From Streptomyces aurantiacus (GTDB lineage: Bacteria; Actinomycetota; Actinomycetes; Streptomycetales; Streptomycetaceae), in NCBI RefSeq assembly GCF_027107535.1, contig NZ_CP114283.1, positions 1,488,001 through 1,552,000 on the forward strand: DNA of 64,000 nt, in the 5' to 3' direction. Positions 42,308 to 52,084 of the stretch are shown here, piece by piece (the stretch's first letter is position 1; each line of letters begins with the position of its first letter). The position numbers were made by a program, and so were the translations under genes. Under the pieces are notes generated by a model. That model did not search any database, was not told where the DNA came from, and saw nothing but the letters and a program-made list of their open reading frames with translations.

Positions 42308-43300
42308 TCATTTCGCGCCCAGGGCCGACTGCAGCGCCTTGAGGTTGGCCTCCATGACCTGGAAGTAGTCGTCACCCCGGGACTTCTCCGTGATGCCCTC
42401 GATCGGGTCGAGCACATCCGTCCTGAGGTCCGCGTCCGCGGCGATGGTCTTCGCGGTCTTGTCGCTGACGAGGGTCTCGTAGAAGACCGTGGAGACGCCG
42501 TCGGCCTTGGCCATCTTCTCAAGGTCCTTGACGCGGTTGGCACTGGGCTCGCTCTCCGGGTCCAGGCCGTTGATGGCCTCCTCGGTGAGGCCGTAGCGCT
42601 CGGCGAGGTAGCCGAAGGCGGCGTGCGTCGTGATGAAGACCTTCGTCTTCGTGTTCTTCAGGCCGTCCTCGAACTGGGTGTTGAGGCCGTCCAGCTCCTT
42701 CACCAGGTCCGCGGTGTTCTTCTTGTAGTCCGCCGCGTTGTCCGGGTCGGCCTTCTCGAAGGCCTTGCCCACGCCCTCGGCGACCTCGGCGTACTTCACG
42801 GGGTCGAGCCAGATGTGCGGGTCTTCGCCCGAGCCTTCCTCGCCCTCGTGGTCGTCGTGCTCGGCCGCGTGGCCGCCGACCTCGTTGCCGTGCTTCTCCA
42901 GGCTGGTGAGGGTGGCCGCGTCGATCTTGGTCTTGATCTCGGACTGGGCGACCGCGTCGTCGACGGAGGGCTGGAGGTTCTTCAGGTACAGGGCGACGTC
43001 CGACTCCTGGAGCTGCGCCGTCTGCTTGGCGCTGATCTCCAGGTCGTGCGGCTCCTGGCCGGGCTCGGTCAGGGTGCTCACGTCGACGTGGTTCCCGCCG
43101 ATCCGCTCGGCGAGGAACTGCAACGGGTAGAACGACGCCACCACGTCGAGCTTCCCGCTGCTGTCGCCGTCGGCCGCGCTGGAGTCGGACGAGCAGGCGG
43201 AGAGGGAGCCGAGCGTGAGGGCGGTGGCCGCCGCGACCGCGATCCCGGCTGTGTTTATTCGAGAGGCGGCGAGGCGTCGTCGTACGTTCATGACACTCAT
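42308..43300 (-). CDS. znuA: Zinc-binding lipoprotein of ZnuABC
   Basis: A 330-residue cluster A-I substrate-binding protein. Signal peptide with lipobox LSAC, the FYPLQFLAERIGG opening, ligand-type His in HDLEISAKQ, and a flexible acidic-histidine loop (HAAEHDDHEGEEG) before DPHIWLDP, a zinc-collecting feature of ZnuA/AdcA proteins. Two starts are possible: 43300 or 43291. A Zur box ends 13 bases upstream. First gene of znuA-znuC-znuB-zur. Confidence 0.95.
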   Translation of the reverse strand: MSVMNVRRRLAASRINTAGIAVAAATALTLGSLSACSSDSSAADGDSSGKLDVVASFYPLQFLAERIGGNHVDVSTLTEPGQEPHDLEISAKQTAQLQESDVALYLKNLQPSVDDAVAQSEIKTKIDAATLTSLEKHGNEVGGHAAEHDDHEGEEGSGEDPHIWLDPVKYAEVAEGVGKAFEKADPDNAADYKKNTADLVKELDGLNTQFEDGLKNTKTKVFITTHAAFGYLAERYGLTEEAINGLDPESEPSANRVKDLEKMAKADGVSTVFYETLVSDKTAKTIAADADLRTDVLDPIEGITEKSRGDDYFQVMEANLKALQSALGAK

Positions 43301-43312
43301 TTTCAGCTGGTG

Positions 43313-43327
43313 TGGAAACGATTGTCA
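43313..43327 (-). promoter_or_regulatory. Zur box upstream of znuA
   Basis: TGGAAACGATTGTCA, a 15-bp imperfect palindrome close to the Streptomyces Zur consensus of the form TGAAAATGATTTTCA. It sits immediately upstream of znuA, where a repressor would block the promoter of the whole operon. Confidence 0.8.
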
Positions 43328-43523
43328 ATAAGCTGTCTTGTGATCTGGGCTTCATCCCGGTATGAGAAGGGTGTGACGGTGGGCGGGGGGACGGTGTCCG
43401 GCCAGGACCCCAACCGATTTGATCCGGGGGGCGGGGCCGCCGGTAATCTGAGGCATTCGCTCTGAAGCAATCGCTGTGAAGCAACCCTGCTTCGTCGCCC
43501 GTCGTCGTAATGAAGAGAGCACC

Positions 43524-44906
<1,383 letters not shown>

Positions 44907-44999
44907 TCGCTCCGCGGAGGCGCGGCGGTGGGGGCCGGTCGCGCCCCGCGGCGGAGCCGCCATGTGACAAGCCCCGTGTCCCTGAAGGCGCGCAGCCCC

Positions 45000-45058
45000 T
45001 GCAAATGCCCCGGTTCTGTCACGTCCGTAACGGATGTAATGGAACCGGGGCTTTTGCA
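45000..45058. repeat. 59-base near-perfect palindrome (terminator-like cruciform)
   Basis: Nested arms: TGCAAA / TTTGCA outermost, one T:T mismatch, GCCCCGGTTC / GAACCGGGGC, a 4-base bulge on each side (TGTC/AATG), then ACGTCCG / CGGATGT closing a TAA loop. Located after glyQS and before the DUF4394 gene. The TTTT after the inner arm fits a terminator, but the total symmetry exceeds that need. Confidence 0.75.
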
Positions 45059-45135
45059 ATCCAGAGGGCCGGGGGTTCCGAAGGAAGGGCGTACGGCTCG
45101 CAGGGGGCGGGCCGGCACCTTCTACGGGGGCACTC

Positions 45136-46068
45136 ATGCGTAAGCAGGCAGTTGTTGGCGTACTGGCGATGGCCGTGGCGATCGGGACGGTGGGGGCCGT
45201 GGGAGCGGGGGCGCTGGGCGGGTCCTCGGAGAAGGGGTCCGCGGGGGCCGGGGCCGGGATCGAGGCCAAGGGCGGTGCGGGCCGTCTGCCGGAGGCGCTC
45301 ACGCCGAGCGGGCTGCGGGCCGTCGGGCTCACGGCGGACCAGCGGCTGGTGTCGTTCCGGGTCGACCGGCCGGGCGCCGCGCTGCCGCTCGGGAAGGTCG
45401 ACGGACTCAAGGGCGACAGGACGCTGGTCGGGATCGACCACCGCGTCCAGAACAAGAAGCTGTACGCCGTCGGGGACCAGGGCGGCATCTACACGATCCG
45501 AGAGGTGGGCGCCCGCGCCACGAAGGTCTCGCAGCTCAGCGTGGCACTGCAGGGCAAGGGGTTCGGTGTCGACTTCAACCCGGCCGCCAACCGGCTGCGG
45601 GTCATCAGCGACACCGGCCAGAACCTCCGTCACAACCTCGACGACCAGGCGGGCGCCCCGGCTCCCGGCACCACCGCCGTCGACGGGATCCTCACCAACC
45701 CGCCGGTGCCCCCGAACCCGGGTGCCACCGCGCTCGGCGTGAGCGGGGCCGCGTACACGAACAACGACCTCGACGCGTCGACGGCCACCACCCTCTTCGA
45801 CCTCGACACCGCACTGGACCAGGTGTCGGTGCAGTCGCCCGCCAATGCGGGCAACCTCGCGCCGACGGGGAAGCAGGGCGTGGACGTGCCGCTGAACTCC
45901 GGTTTCGACATCCACAGTTCGACGCGCAACGGCACGAACACCGGCTACGCGGTCACCGGCCGTACGGCGTGGCGGGTCAACCTGCTGACGGGGAAGCTGA
46001 GTTCACTGGGCACCTTCGGGCACGGCCGGCAGGTGGTGGACATCGCGCTGCCGCTGAACCAGGGGTGA
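45136..46068 (+). CDS. Secreted DUF4394 protein
   Basis: A 310-residue exported protein: basic N-terminus and hydrophobic stretch to about residue 27, then a DUF4394 domain with LVGIDHRVQNKKLYAVGDQG, FGVDFNPAANRLRVISDTGQN and NLRHNLDD blocks, which suggest a beta-propeller. The domain has no known activity. Gly/Ala-rich linker after the signal peptide. Single gene. Confidence 0.88.
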   Translation: MRKQAVVGVLAMAVAIGTVGAVGAGALGGSSEKGSAGAGAGIEAKGGAGRLPEALTPSGLRAVGLTADQRLVSFRVDRPGAALPLGKVDGLKGDRTLVGIDHRVQNKKLYAVGDQGGIYTIREVGARATKVSQLSVALQGKGFGVDFNPAANRLRVISDTGQNLRHNLDDQAGAPAPGTTAVDGILTNPPVPPNPGATALGVSGAAYTNNDLDASTATTLFDLDTALDQVSVQSPANAGNLAPTGKQGVDVPLNSGFDIHSSTRNGTNTGYAVTGRTAWRVNLLTGKLSSLGTFGHGRQVVDIALPLNQG

Positions 46069-46186
46069 CGACGGTGGCGGGAGCGGCTGCCGGGAACTGA
46101 CCGACGGGCGGTGGACATCGCCGCCCGCCGTCAGGCACCTGTTCCTGTCCCGATCGCCCATGTCGTGGATGTTGCTCCGAACGACA

Positions 46187-46232
46187 GCGCGGCGCGTCGG
46201 GAGTCGTGGGTTCGACTCCCGACGCGCCGCGC
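46187..46232. repeat. Perfect 19-bp inverted repeat with T-loop-like loop
   Basis: Arms GCGCGGCGCGTCGGGAGTC and its exact complement flank the 8-base loop GTGGGTTC. The loop and following GACTCCC look like a tRNA T-arm (GTGGGTTCGACTCCC), but no acceptor, D or anticodon arm can be assembled. It lies between convergent genes, so it also serves as a plausible bidirectional terminator. Confidence 0.7.
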
Positions 46233-46270
46233 CGTGGCGTCGTGACGCCGGGCCCGGGCGACCGGTGTGC

Positions 46271-46480
46271 TCAGCCCTTCGGCGCCGGGTCCACCGTCGC
46301 CTGGTGTGCCTCCGCGAGGTGTTCCTCGGCCTTGAGCCAGGGCAGGAACTGGGCGGGCTTGCGCCAGCCGCAGGTGTCGCATCTGATCGTCCGCTGCACA
46401 CCCGCGCGTTGGACCCGGACGATGTGCTCGCGGCCGTGCTGGTCCCAGCGGCTCACCTTGCTGGTGTTGGTCTGCAGCAT
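46271..46480 (-). CDS. Small zinc-finger protein
   Basis: A 69-residue protein with CDTCGW, an 18-residue spacer and HLAEAH, a CxxC...HxxxxH arrangement expected to bind one zinc. The N-terminus is polar and basic (SKVSRWDQHGREHIVRVQRAG). Strong ribosome site GGAGG before the ATG. Small proteins of this type are common in Streptomyces; the role is unknown, with nucleic-acid binding a guess. It ends near the large inverted repeat at 46187. Confidence 0.75.
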   Translation of the reverse strand: MLQTNTSKVSRWDQHGREHIVRVQRAGVQRTIRCDTCGWRKPAQFLPWLKAEEHLAEAHQATVDPAPKG

Positions 46481-46599
46481 GACGCCTCCTGGTGGTCGCG
46501 CTCCGCTTGCGCGCGCTAAGGAGTGTGCAGCAAGAACAACATCAACAGGGGTACAGGGGTGGTGCGTTGTGTGCGAGTTCCGCGCACGGTGTGGACGTC

Positions 46600-48027
46600 T
46601 CAGGCGATGACGCGCGGCAGTCGCAGGCTCAGGGCGGTCGTCAGCGCGACCCCGGCGAGCTGGACGAGCAGGGTCACCACCAGGGCGTCCCGCATGCCGT
46701 GGCCCGGCACGAGGGTGAGGAACAGGGTGCCCAGGGTGGCGACGCCCAGGGCCAGCGCCGACTGCTGGGCGGTGATCATGACGCCACTGCCCACACCCGC
46801 TCGGGCCGCGGGGACCTCGGAGAGGATGACGCGGAAGAGGACGGGCAGCTGAAGGGCCTGACCGGCACCCGCGACGATCACCCCCGGCCACAGTTCGAGG
46901 CCGCCGACGTGGGGCCACGAGCCCCACACCGTGAGCGCGAGGACACCCACGCCGACCGCCTGGAGCAGACCGCCCGCGGTCACCACGCGCGTACCCCACC
47001 GCGACACCAGGCGGGGACCCAGCAACGAGACCACGAAGAAGGACACAGCCATCGGCGCCAGAGTGAGTCCCGCGCGGACCGGGCTCAGACCCACGCCCTG
47101 CTGCAGCGCCACCGCGATGACGAACATGAAGCCGCTGAAGCCGATGGAGAACGGCAGGATCATCACCAGGCCCCGGCGCAGCGGCAGATTGGCGAAGAGA
47201 CCCGGCGGGACCAGCGGGGTACGGCCCCCGCGTTCCGCCCGGCGTTCGACCAGGTAGAAGGCCGTCGCGGCGACGGGGAACAGGCCGAGTGACAGCCACG
47301 TCCACAGGGGCCAGCCCGCCGCCCGGCCCTCGGTCAGCGGGGCGAGCAGCGACACGAGGGCCACGGCGAGCAGCAGCGTGCCGGGCACGTCCACCGGCTG
47401 CGGATGCTGCGAGCGCGTCTCGGGAACGGTCCTGGCGGCCAGGAACAGGCCCAGCAGCACGACCGGCACGTTCACCAGGAAGACCGCGCGCCAGCCGGTG
47501 CCCGCGATGTCCGCCGCCACGAGAACCCCGCCGAGTATCTGCCCGGCCACCATGGAGAGCCCGGCCGTGGCGCCGTACAGGCCCATCGCCCGGGCGCGGC
47601 GCGGCCCCTCGGTCGCCGACTGGATGGTCGCGAGGACCTGCGGGAGCATCGCCGCGGACGCGGCGCCCTGGGCCACGCGCGCGGCGACGAGCGTCCAGGC
47701 CGTCGGCGCGAGGCCGCACGCCAGCGAGGTCAGCCCGAAGGCCACCATCCCGCCGAGGAAGAGCCTGCGCCGGCCGAACATGTCGCCGAGCCGGCCGCCT
47801 AGGACGAGGAGCACGGCGTACGCGACCCCGTATCCGGCGACGACGAGTTCGAGGACGGCGTCCCCCGCGGCCAGGTCGTGGCCGATCGTGGGCAGGGCGA
47901 CGTTCACGATGAAGAAGTCGATGAGGGGCAGCGCCGCGCCGAGCAGCACGGTGAACAGCCCGAGTCCGCCGAGCACGGGTGGGGCGACGGGTGAGCGGGC
48001 GGTGCGGGGAGCGAGGATTTCGGTCAC
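46600..48027 (-). CDS. DHA2-type MFS efflux transporter
   Basis: A 475-residue, probable 14-helix major facilitator. Motif A GGRLGDMFGRRRLFLGG after helix 2, DFFIVNVALPTIGHDL in helix 1 and motif C-like GATAGLSMVAGQILGG in helix 5 mark a drug/H+ antiporter. The GTG start lies 102 bases from the divergent MmyB-like regulator, which probably controls it. Substrate unknown. Confidence 0.92.
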   Translation of the reverse strand: MTEILAPRTARSPVAPPVLGGLGLFTVLLGAALPLIDFFIVNVALPTIGHDLAAGDAVLELVVAGYGVAYAVLLVLGGRLGDMFGRRRLFLGGMVAFGLTSLACGLAPTAWTLVAARVAQGAASAAMLPQVLATIQSATEGPRRARAMGLYGATAGLSMVAGQILGGVLVAADIAGTGWRAVFLVNVPVVLLGLFLAARTVPETRSQHPQPVDVPGTLLLAVALVSLLAPLTEGRAAGWPLWTWLSLGLFPVAATAFYLVERRAERGGRTPLVPPGLFANLPLRRGLVMILPFSIGFSGFMFVIAVALQQGVGLSPVRAGLTLAPMAVSFFVVSLLGPRLVSRWGTRVVTAGGLLQAVGVGVLALTVWGSWPHVGGLELWPGVIVAGAGQALQLPVLFRVILSEVPAARAGVGSGVMITAQQSALALGVATLGTLFLTLVPGHGMRDALVVTLLVQLAGVALTTALSLRLPRVIA

Positions 48028-48058
48028 GGAGTCGAGCGTGCGCCTCCTCCCAAGGGTG

Positions 48059-48084
48059 GTACCAGAGTCTTCTTGTCCTGGTAC
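48059..48084. promoter_or_regulatory. Inverted-repeat operator between MFS gene and regulator
   Basis: GTACCAG and CTGGTAC, perfect 7-base half-sites separated by 12 bases, centred between the divergent starts. A further TACCTGG lies at 48091. Best guess: binding site of the adjacent regulator. Confidence 0.6.
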
Positions 48085-48129
48085 AAGGAGTACCTGGAAA
48101 CAGGGTCCGCGGGGCGGCAGGCTGGAGGC

Positions 48130-49113
48130 ATGACGACCATGGCCGAGAAGACGACGGTACGGGCGGGCGAAGCCGTCGGGGTCGCCGGGCGCCGGGAGAC
48201 CGGCGGGTCCCCGAGCGGGCCGGGCGGCCTGCCCGGGTCCGGCCCGACCGGCGGAGCGGGCAGCCGGCCCTCGGGCGAGTCGGAGATCCGGCGGCACGAG
48301 CTCGCCGCCTTCCTGCGGCACCGCCGCGAGCACATCACCCCCGAGCAGGTGGGCCTGCCCCGGGGCAGCCGCCGACGCACCCCCGGCCTGCGCCGGGAGG
48401 AGGTCGCGCAGCTCTCCGCGGTCGGCGTCACCTGGTACACGTGGCTCGAACAGGCCAGGGACATCCAGGTGTCGGTGCAGGTCCTCGACGCGCTCGCCCG
48501 CACCCTGATGCTGGACGGGAACGAGCGGGCCCATCTCTTCCGGCTGGCCGGTGCCGTCGACCCCACCCCGGCCTCGCGCTGCCCCACCATCACCCCGGCG
48601 CTGCTGCGGACGCTGGAGCAGCTGGAGCCCCTCCCGGCCTGCATCCAGAACAGCCGGTACGACATCCTCGCCTACAACCGCACGTACGGCAGGCTGCTGT
48701 GCGACCTCGACGACGTGCCGCCGGAGGACCGCAACTGCATGGTCCTCATCACCACGAACGAGCAGTGGCGCTCCTCGATCGTGCTGCTGGACGAGACGCT
48801 GCGGCTGATCGCCGCCAAGTTCCGGGCCTCGATGGCGGGGCATCTCGCCGACCCCGCCTGGAAGATGCTGCTCAAGCGGCTGCTCGCGGAGTCCGAGGAG
48901 TTCCGTGCGGTGTGGGAGCGGCACGAGGTGGTCGGCTCGCGCAGCAAGACCAAGTTCTTCGACAACAGGTACGTCGGGCGGCTCGACCTGGTCCACACCG
49001 ACCTGTGGCTCGGTCCCGCGGAGGGGCCGCGCATGGTCACGTACGCGCCCGTCGACGACGAGTCCCGCGAGCGCCTGGAAAAGCTGCACGCGCTGGCGGT
49101 GGAGCGGGGCTGA
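48130..49113 (+). CDS. MmyB-like helix-turn-helix regulator
   Basis: A 327-residue regulator. After a Gly/Pro/Ser-rich N-terminal stretch (about residues 1-55) comes an XRE-type HTH (ELAAFLRHRREHITPEQVGL, RTPGLRREEVAQLSAVGVTWYTWLEQ), then the MmyB ligand-binding domain with ILAYNRTYGRLL and RYVGRLDLVHTDLWLGP. Such regulators are thought to respond to fatty acids or similar ligands and commonly adjoin efflux or oxidoreductase genes. GGAGG is too close to ATG 48130, so ATG 48139 (324 residues) may be the true start. Divergent to the MFS gene. Confidence 0.9.
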   Translation: MTTMAEKTTVRAGEAVGVAGRRETGGSPSGPGGLPGSGPTGGAGSRPSGESEIRRHELAAFLRHRREHITPEQVGLPRGSRRRTPGLRREEVAQLSAVGVTWYTWLEQARDIQVSVQVLDALARTLMLDGNERAHLFRLAGAVDPTPASRCPTITPALLRTLEQLEPLPACIQNSRYDILAYNRTYGRLLCDLDDVPPEDRNCMVLITTNEQWRSSIVLLDETLRLIAAKFRASMAGHLADPAWKMLLKRLLAESEEFRAVWERHEVVGSRSKTKFFDNRYVGRLDLVHTDLWLGPAEGPRMVTYAPVDDESRERLEKLHALAVERG

Positions 49114-49153
49114 GCTCCGGCGGGGCCGATCGTCGCGTACGGGCCGGGAGGAG

Positions 49154-49200
49154 GGCTGGTCGCGCAGTTCCCGGCGCTCCAGCTGGACGGGACGCGCCCC
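49154..49200. repeat. Decayed copy of the dispersed hairpin repeat
   Basis: Begins GGCTGGTCGCGCAGTTCCC as in the intact copies, but the distal arm (GGACGCGCCCC) no longer pairs well. Located between the regulator and the second MFS gene, which converge. Confidence 0.5.
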
Positions 49201-49250
49201 TGCCTTTCGTCCGTGGGGTGTGGCGGACCGCGCGCCACCGGCCCGCGCTG

Positions 49251-50699
49251 TCAGACGACGCCCGCCGACTCCTTGAGCTCCGCCGACGAGAGGTGCCGTG
49301 CCGTGCGATCGGCGGTCCGCCGGGCCCAGGGGCCGCTGGTCAGGGCGCCGACGGCCAGCACCGCCAGACCGCACGCGGCGATGATCCACCAGGCGGGGCG
49401 GGCCGCCGCGACGAAGCTGTCCCGGTACGAGGACGAGCCGACACCGGACGCGAGCACCGCGCCGATCACGGCGACACCCAGCGTCTGCCCGATCTGGCGG
49501 CTGGTGGAGGCGACGGCGGCGGCCACACCGGCCTGGGCGCGCGGCATGCCCGACACCGCGGTGTTGGTGATCGGGGCGTTCACGAAGCCGAAGCCGAGCC
49601 CGAACAGGACGTACCCGATGACGAGTGTCGTGTTCGCCGTCTCGGCCTCGAAGGCGGCGAAGAGCACTCCGCTCGCGGTCATCGCGGTGCCGGCGACCAG
49701 CAGGGACAGCCGGGGGCCGCGGCTGCCGACCAGCCGGCCGGACAGCGGCGCGCAGACGAACGTCATGGCAGCCATGGGGAGCATCCACAGGCCCGCGTGG
49801 AGGGCGCTCAGGCCCCGCACGTTCTGGAGGTAGAGCGTCGAGAGGAAGAGGAACCCGCCCAGCGCCGCGAACGCGCTGACCGCGATCACCGTGGCACCAC
49901 TGAAAGGGGCCGAGCGGAAGAAGCGCAGGTCGATGAGGGGTTCGTCGCGGCGGGGCTCGTACCACAGGAGGGCGGCCAGGGCGGCGAACGCGATGGTGCC
50001 GAAGGCGAGGGTCTTGGCCGCGCCGGAGTCGGGCGCCTCGATGATCGCGTACGTCAGGGAGCCGAGCAGGGCGATCACCAGGAGCTGGCCGACCGGGTCC
50101 GGGCGGCGGGCCTTCGGGGCGCGGGACTCGGGCACGTACCGGAGGGTGAGCAGGAGTGCGGCCAGGCCCACCGGAAGGTTGACCCAGAAGATCGAGCGCC
50201 AGCCGACCGAGTCCACGAGAAGGCCGCCGACCAGTGGGCCGGCGGCCATGGATATGCCGACCACGCCGCCCCAGACGCCGATCGCGCGGGCGCGCTCGCG
50301 CGGGTCGGTGAAGGTGTTGGTGATGATCGACATGGCGACCGGGTTGAGCATGGAGCCGCCGACCGCCTGGATCATGCGGAAGGCGACGAGCGATTCGAGG
50401 TTGGGCGCGAGCGAGCAGAGGACCGAGCCGATCGTGAAGACGATCAGTCCCGCGAGGAAGACCTTCCTGCGGCCGATGCGGTCGGCGGTCGAACCCGCGA
50501 GCATCAACAGCGCGGCCAGGACCAGGGTGTACGCGTCGATCGTCCACTGCATGCCGGCCAGGCTCGTGTGCAGGTCCTTCTGCATGGAGGGCAGCGCGAC
50601 GTTCAGGACGGTGTTGTCGAGGCTCACGATCAGCAGGCTCATGCAGCAGATCGCGAGAACCAGCAGTCGCCGGCGGTGGCTGAGCTCGGGCATGCCCAT
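49251..50699 (-). CDS. DHA2 (EmrB/QacA-type) MFS exporter
   Basis: A 482-residue, probable 14-helix antiporter: SLDNTVLNVALPSMQKDL in helix 1, motif A AGSTADRIGRRKVFLAG, and motif C-like GISMAAGPLVGGLLVDSVGW, followed by FWVNLPVG typical of EmrB/QacA proteins. Exports drugs or self-made metabolites. ATG 50699 or 50693. Its upstream region contains a perfect 14-bp palindrome. It has no dedicated adjacent repressor gene, unlike many QacA-type pumps. Confidence 0.93.
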   Translation of the reverse strand: MGMPELSHRRRLLVLAICCMSLLIVSLDNTVLNVALPSMQKDLHTSLAGMQWTIDAYTLVLAALLMLAGSTADRIGRRKVFLAGLIVFTIGSVLCSLAPNLESLVAFRMIQAVGGSMLNPVAMSIITNTFTDPRERARAIGVWGGVVGISMAAGPLVGGLLVDSVGWRSIFWVNLPVGLAALLLTLRYVPESRAPKARRPDPVGQLLVIALLGSLTYAIIEAPDSGAAKTLAFGTIAFAALAALLWYEPRRDEPLIDLRFFRSAPFSGATVIAVSAFAALGGFLFLSTLYLQNVRGLSALHAGLWMLPMAAMTFVCAPLSGRLVGSRGPRLSLLVAGTAMTASGVLFAAFEAETANTTLVIGYVLFGLGFGFVNAPITNTAVSGMPRAQAGVAAAVASTSRQIGQTLGVAVIGAVLASGVGSSSYRDSFVAAARPAWWIIAACGLAVLAVGALTSGPWARRTADRTARHLSSAELKESAGVV

Positions 50700-50733
50700 C
50701 AGCGTACGCCCGTTTCGGTAGTGTGCCTAACTA

Positions 50734-50747
50734 ACGACCATGGTCGT
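50734..50747. promoter_or_regulatory. Perfect 14-bp palindrome between MFS gene and dusB
   Basis: ACGACCATGGTCGT, 35 bases upstream of the MFS start and 45 upstream of dusB, next to a CTAACTAACG stretch. This is the form of a TetR- or MarR-type operator. The cognate regulator is not adjacent. Confidence 0.55.
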
Positions 50748-50791
50748 CAGGGGCTTCCGTGGCACCGGTCGGCGTGCGCGACAATGGGGGA

Positions 50792-51970
50792 ATGTCCACG
50801 CCCACGTCCACGGTGAAGTCCGCCCTGCGGATCGGCCCCCACACCGTCCAGCCGCCCGTCGTGCTCGCCCCCATGGCGGGCATCACGAACGCGCCCTTCC
50901 GCACGCTGTGCAGGGAGTTCAGCGGAGGCAAAGGGCTGTTCGTCAGCGAGATGATCACCACGCGGGCGCTGGTCGAGCGCAACGAGAAGACCATGCAGCT
51001 GATCCACTTCGACGCGTCGGAGACCCCGCGCTCGATCCAGCTGTACGGCGTCGACCCCGCGACCGTCGGCAAGGCCGTCCGCATGATCGCGGACGAGGGC
51101 CTCGCCGACCACATCGACCTGAACTTCGGCTGCCCGGTCCCCAAGGTGACCCGCAAGGGCGGCGGCTCGGCCCTCCCGTACAAGCGGCACCTGCTGCGGG
51201 CGATCCTGCGCGAGGCGGTGTCCGGGGCGGGCGACCTGCCGGTCACCATGAAGATGCGCAAGGGCATCGACGACGACCACATCACCTATCTCGACGCGGG
51301 GCGGATCGCCGTCGAGGAGGGCGTGACGGCGATCGCGCTGCACGGCCGCACCGCCGCGCAGCACTACGGCGGGACGGCCGACTGGGAGGCCATCGCGCGG
51401 CTGAAGGAGCACGTCCCGGAGATCCCCGTCCTCGGCAACGGCGACATCTGGTCGGCCGACGACGCGTTGCGGATGGTGCGCGAGACCGGCTGCGACGGGG
51501 TGGTCGTCGGCCGGGGCTGCCTCGGGCGGCCCTGGCTCTTCGGTGACCTGGTGGCAGCCTTCGAGGGCCCGGCCGGTGCGCGGGCCGGGGGCCCCGACGG
51601 ATACGGCGCCCGTCCGACCCTGCGTGAGGTGGCGGCCGTCATGGTCCGGCACGCGACCCTGCTCGGGGAGTGGATCGGGGACGAGGCGCGCGGAGTCATC
51701 GACTTCCGCAAGCATGTGGCCTGGTATCTGAAGGGGTTCGCCGTCGGGTCGGAGATGCGCAAGCGCCTCGCGATCACCTCGTCCCTGGCCGAACTCTCCG
51801 AGGGGCTTGAGGAGTTGCAGTTGGACCAGCCCTGGCCGCTGGGCGCTGACGGGCCCCGCGGGCGGACGTCCGGCAACAACAGGGTTGTCCTGCCGGACGG
51901 TTGGCTCAAGGACCCTTACGACTGCGCGGGCATCAGTGAGGACGCGGAGCTGGATACCTCCGGCGGTTGA
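50792..51970 (+). CDS. dusB: tRNA-dihydrouridine synthase (DusB type)
   Basis: A 392-residue flavoprotein. VVLAPMAGITNAPFR at the N-terminus, catalytic Cys in NFGCPVPKVTRKG, the GSALPYKRHLL segment and the FMN-phosphate loop VVVGRGCLGRPWLF. It reduces uridines in the tRNA D-loop using NADPH. The ATG follows AATGGGGGA, a close-set ribosome site; an upstream GTG/ATG extension (MAPVGVRDNGG) is less likely. It ends at a strong bidirectional hairpin. Confidence 0.95.
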   Translation: MSTPTSTVKSALRIGPHTVQPPVVLAPMAGITNAPFRTLCREFSGGKGLFVSEMITTRALVERNEKTMQLIHFDASETPRSIQLYGVDPATVGKAVRMIADEGLADHIDLNFGCPVPKVTRKGGGSALPYKRHLLRAILREAVSGAGDLPVTMKMRKGIDDDHITYLDAGRIAVEEGVTAIALHGRTAAQHYGGTADWEAIARLKEHVPEIPVLGNGDIWSADDALRMVRETGCDGVVVGRGCLGRPWLFGDLVAAFEGPAGARAGGPDGYGARPTLREVAAVMVRHATLLGEWIGDEARGVIDFRKHVAWYLKGFAVGSEMRKRLAITSSLAELSEGLEELQLDQPWPLGADGPRGRTSGNNRVVLPDGWLKDPYDCAGISEDAELDTSGG

Positions 51971-52001
51971 GAGTCGGCCGCGGGCCGGTGGGGTTGCTCG
52001 C

Positions 52002-52044
52002 GCAGTTCCCCGCGCCCCTTGAAAGCAGGGGCGCGGGGAACTGC
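52002..52044. terminator. Strong bidirectional terminator (dispersed repeat copy)
   Basis: Perfect 18-bp stem GCAGTTCCCCGCGCCCCT / AGGGGCGCGGGGAACTGC with a TGAAAGC loop, flanked by CTCGC and CTCGACCAGCC. It is a complete copy of the dispersed repeat placed between convergent genes. Confidence 0.88.
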
Positions 52045-52084
52045 TCGACCAGCCCGAACGAACCCGCACCCGACACACCGAACC

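Noticed and set aside
43328..43523. T-box or other riboswitch before glyQS
   Set aside because: No T-box sequence, specifier stem or terminator/antiterminator pair was found in the 196 bases.
46130..46232. tRNA gene suggested by GTGGGTTCGACTCCC
   Set aside because: No acceptor stem, D-arm or anticodon arm can be formed; the T-arm-like sequence is the loop of a long perfect hairpin.
46600..50547. 1,315-residue minus-strand frame spanning several genes
   Set aside because: The frame merely reads through the MmyB-like gene in antisense before entering the real MFS gene, whose GTG start is at 48027.
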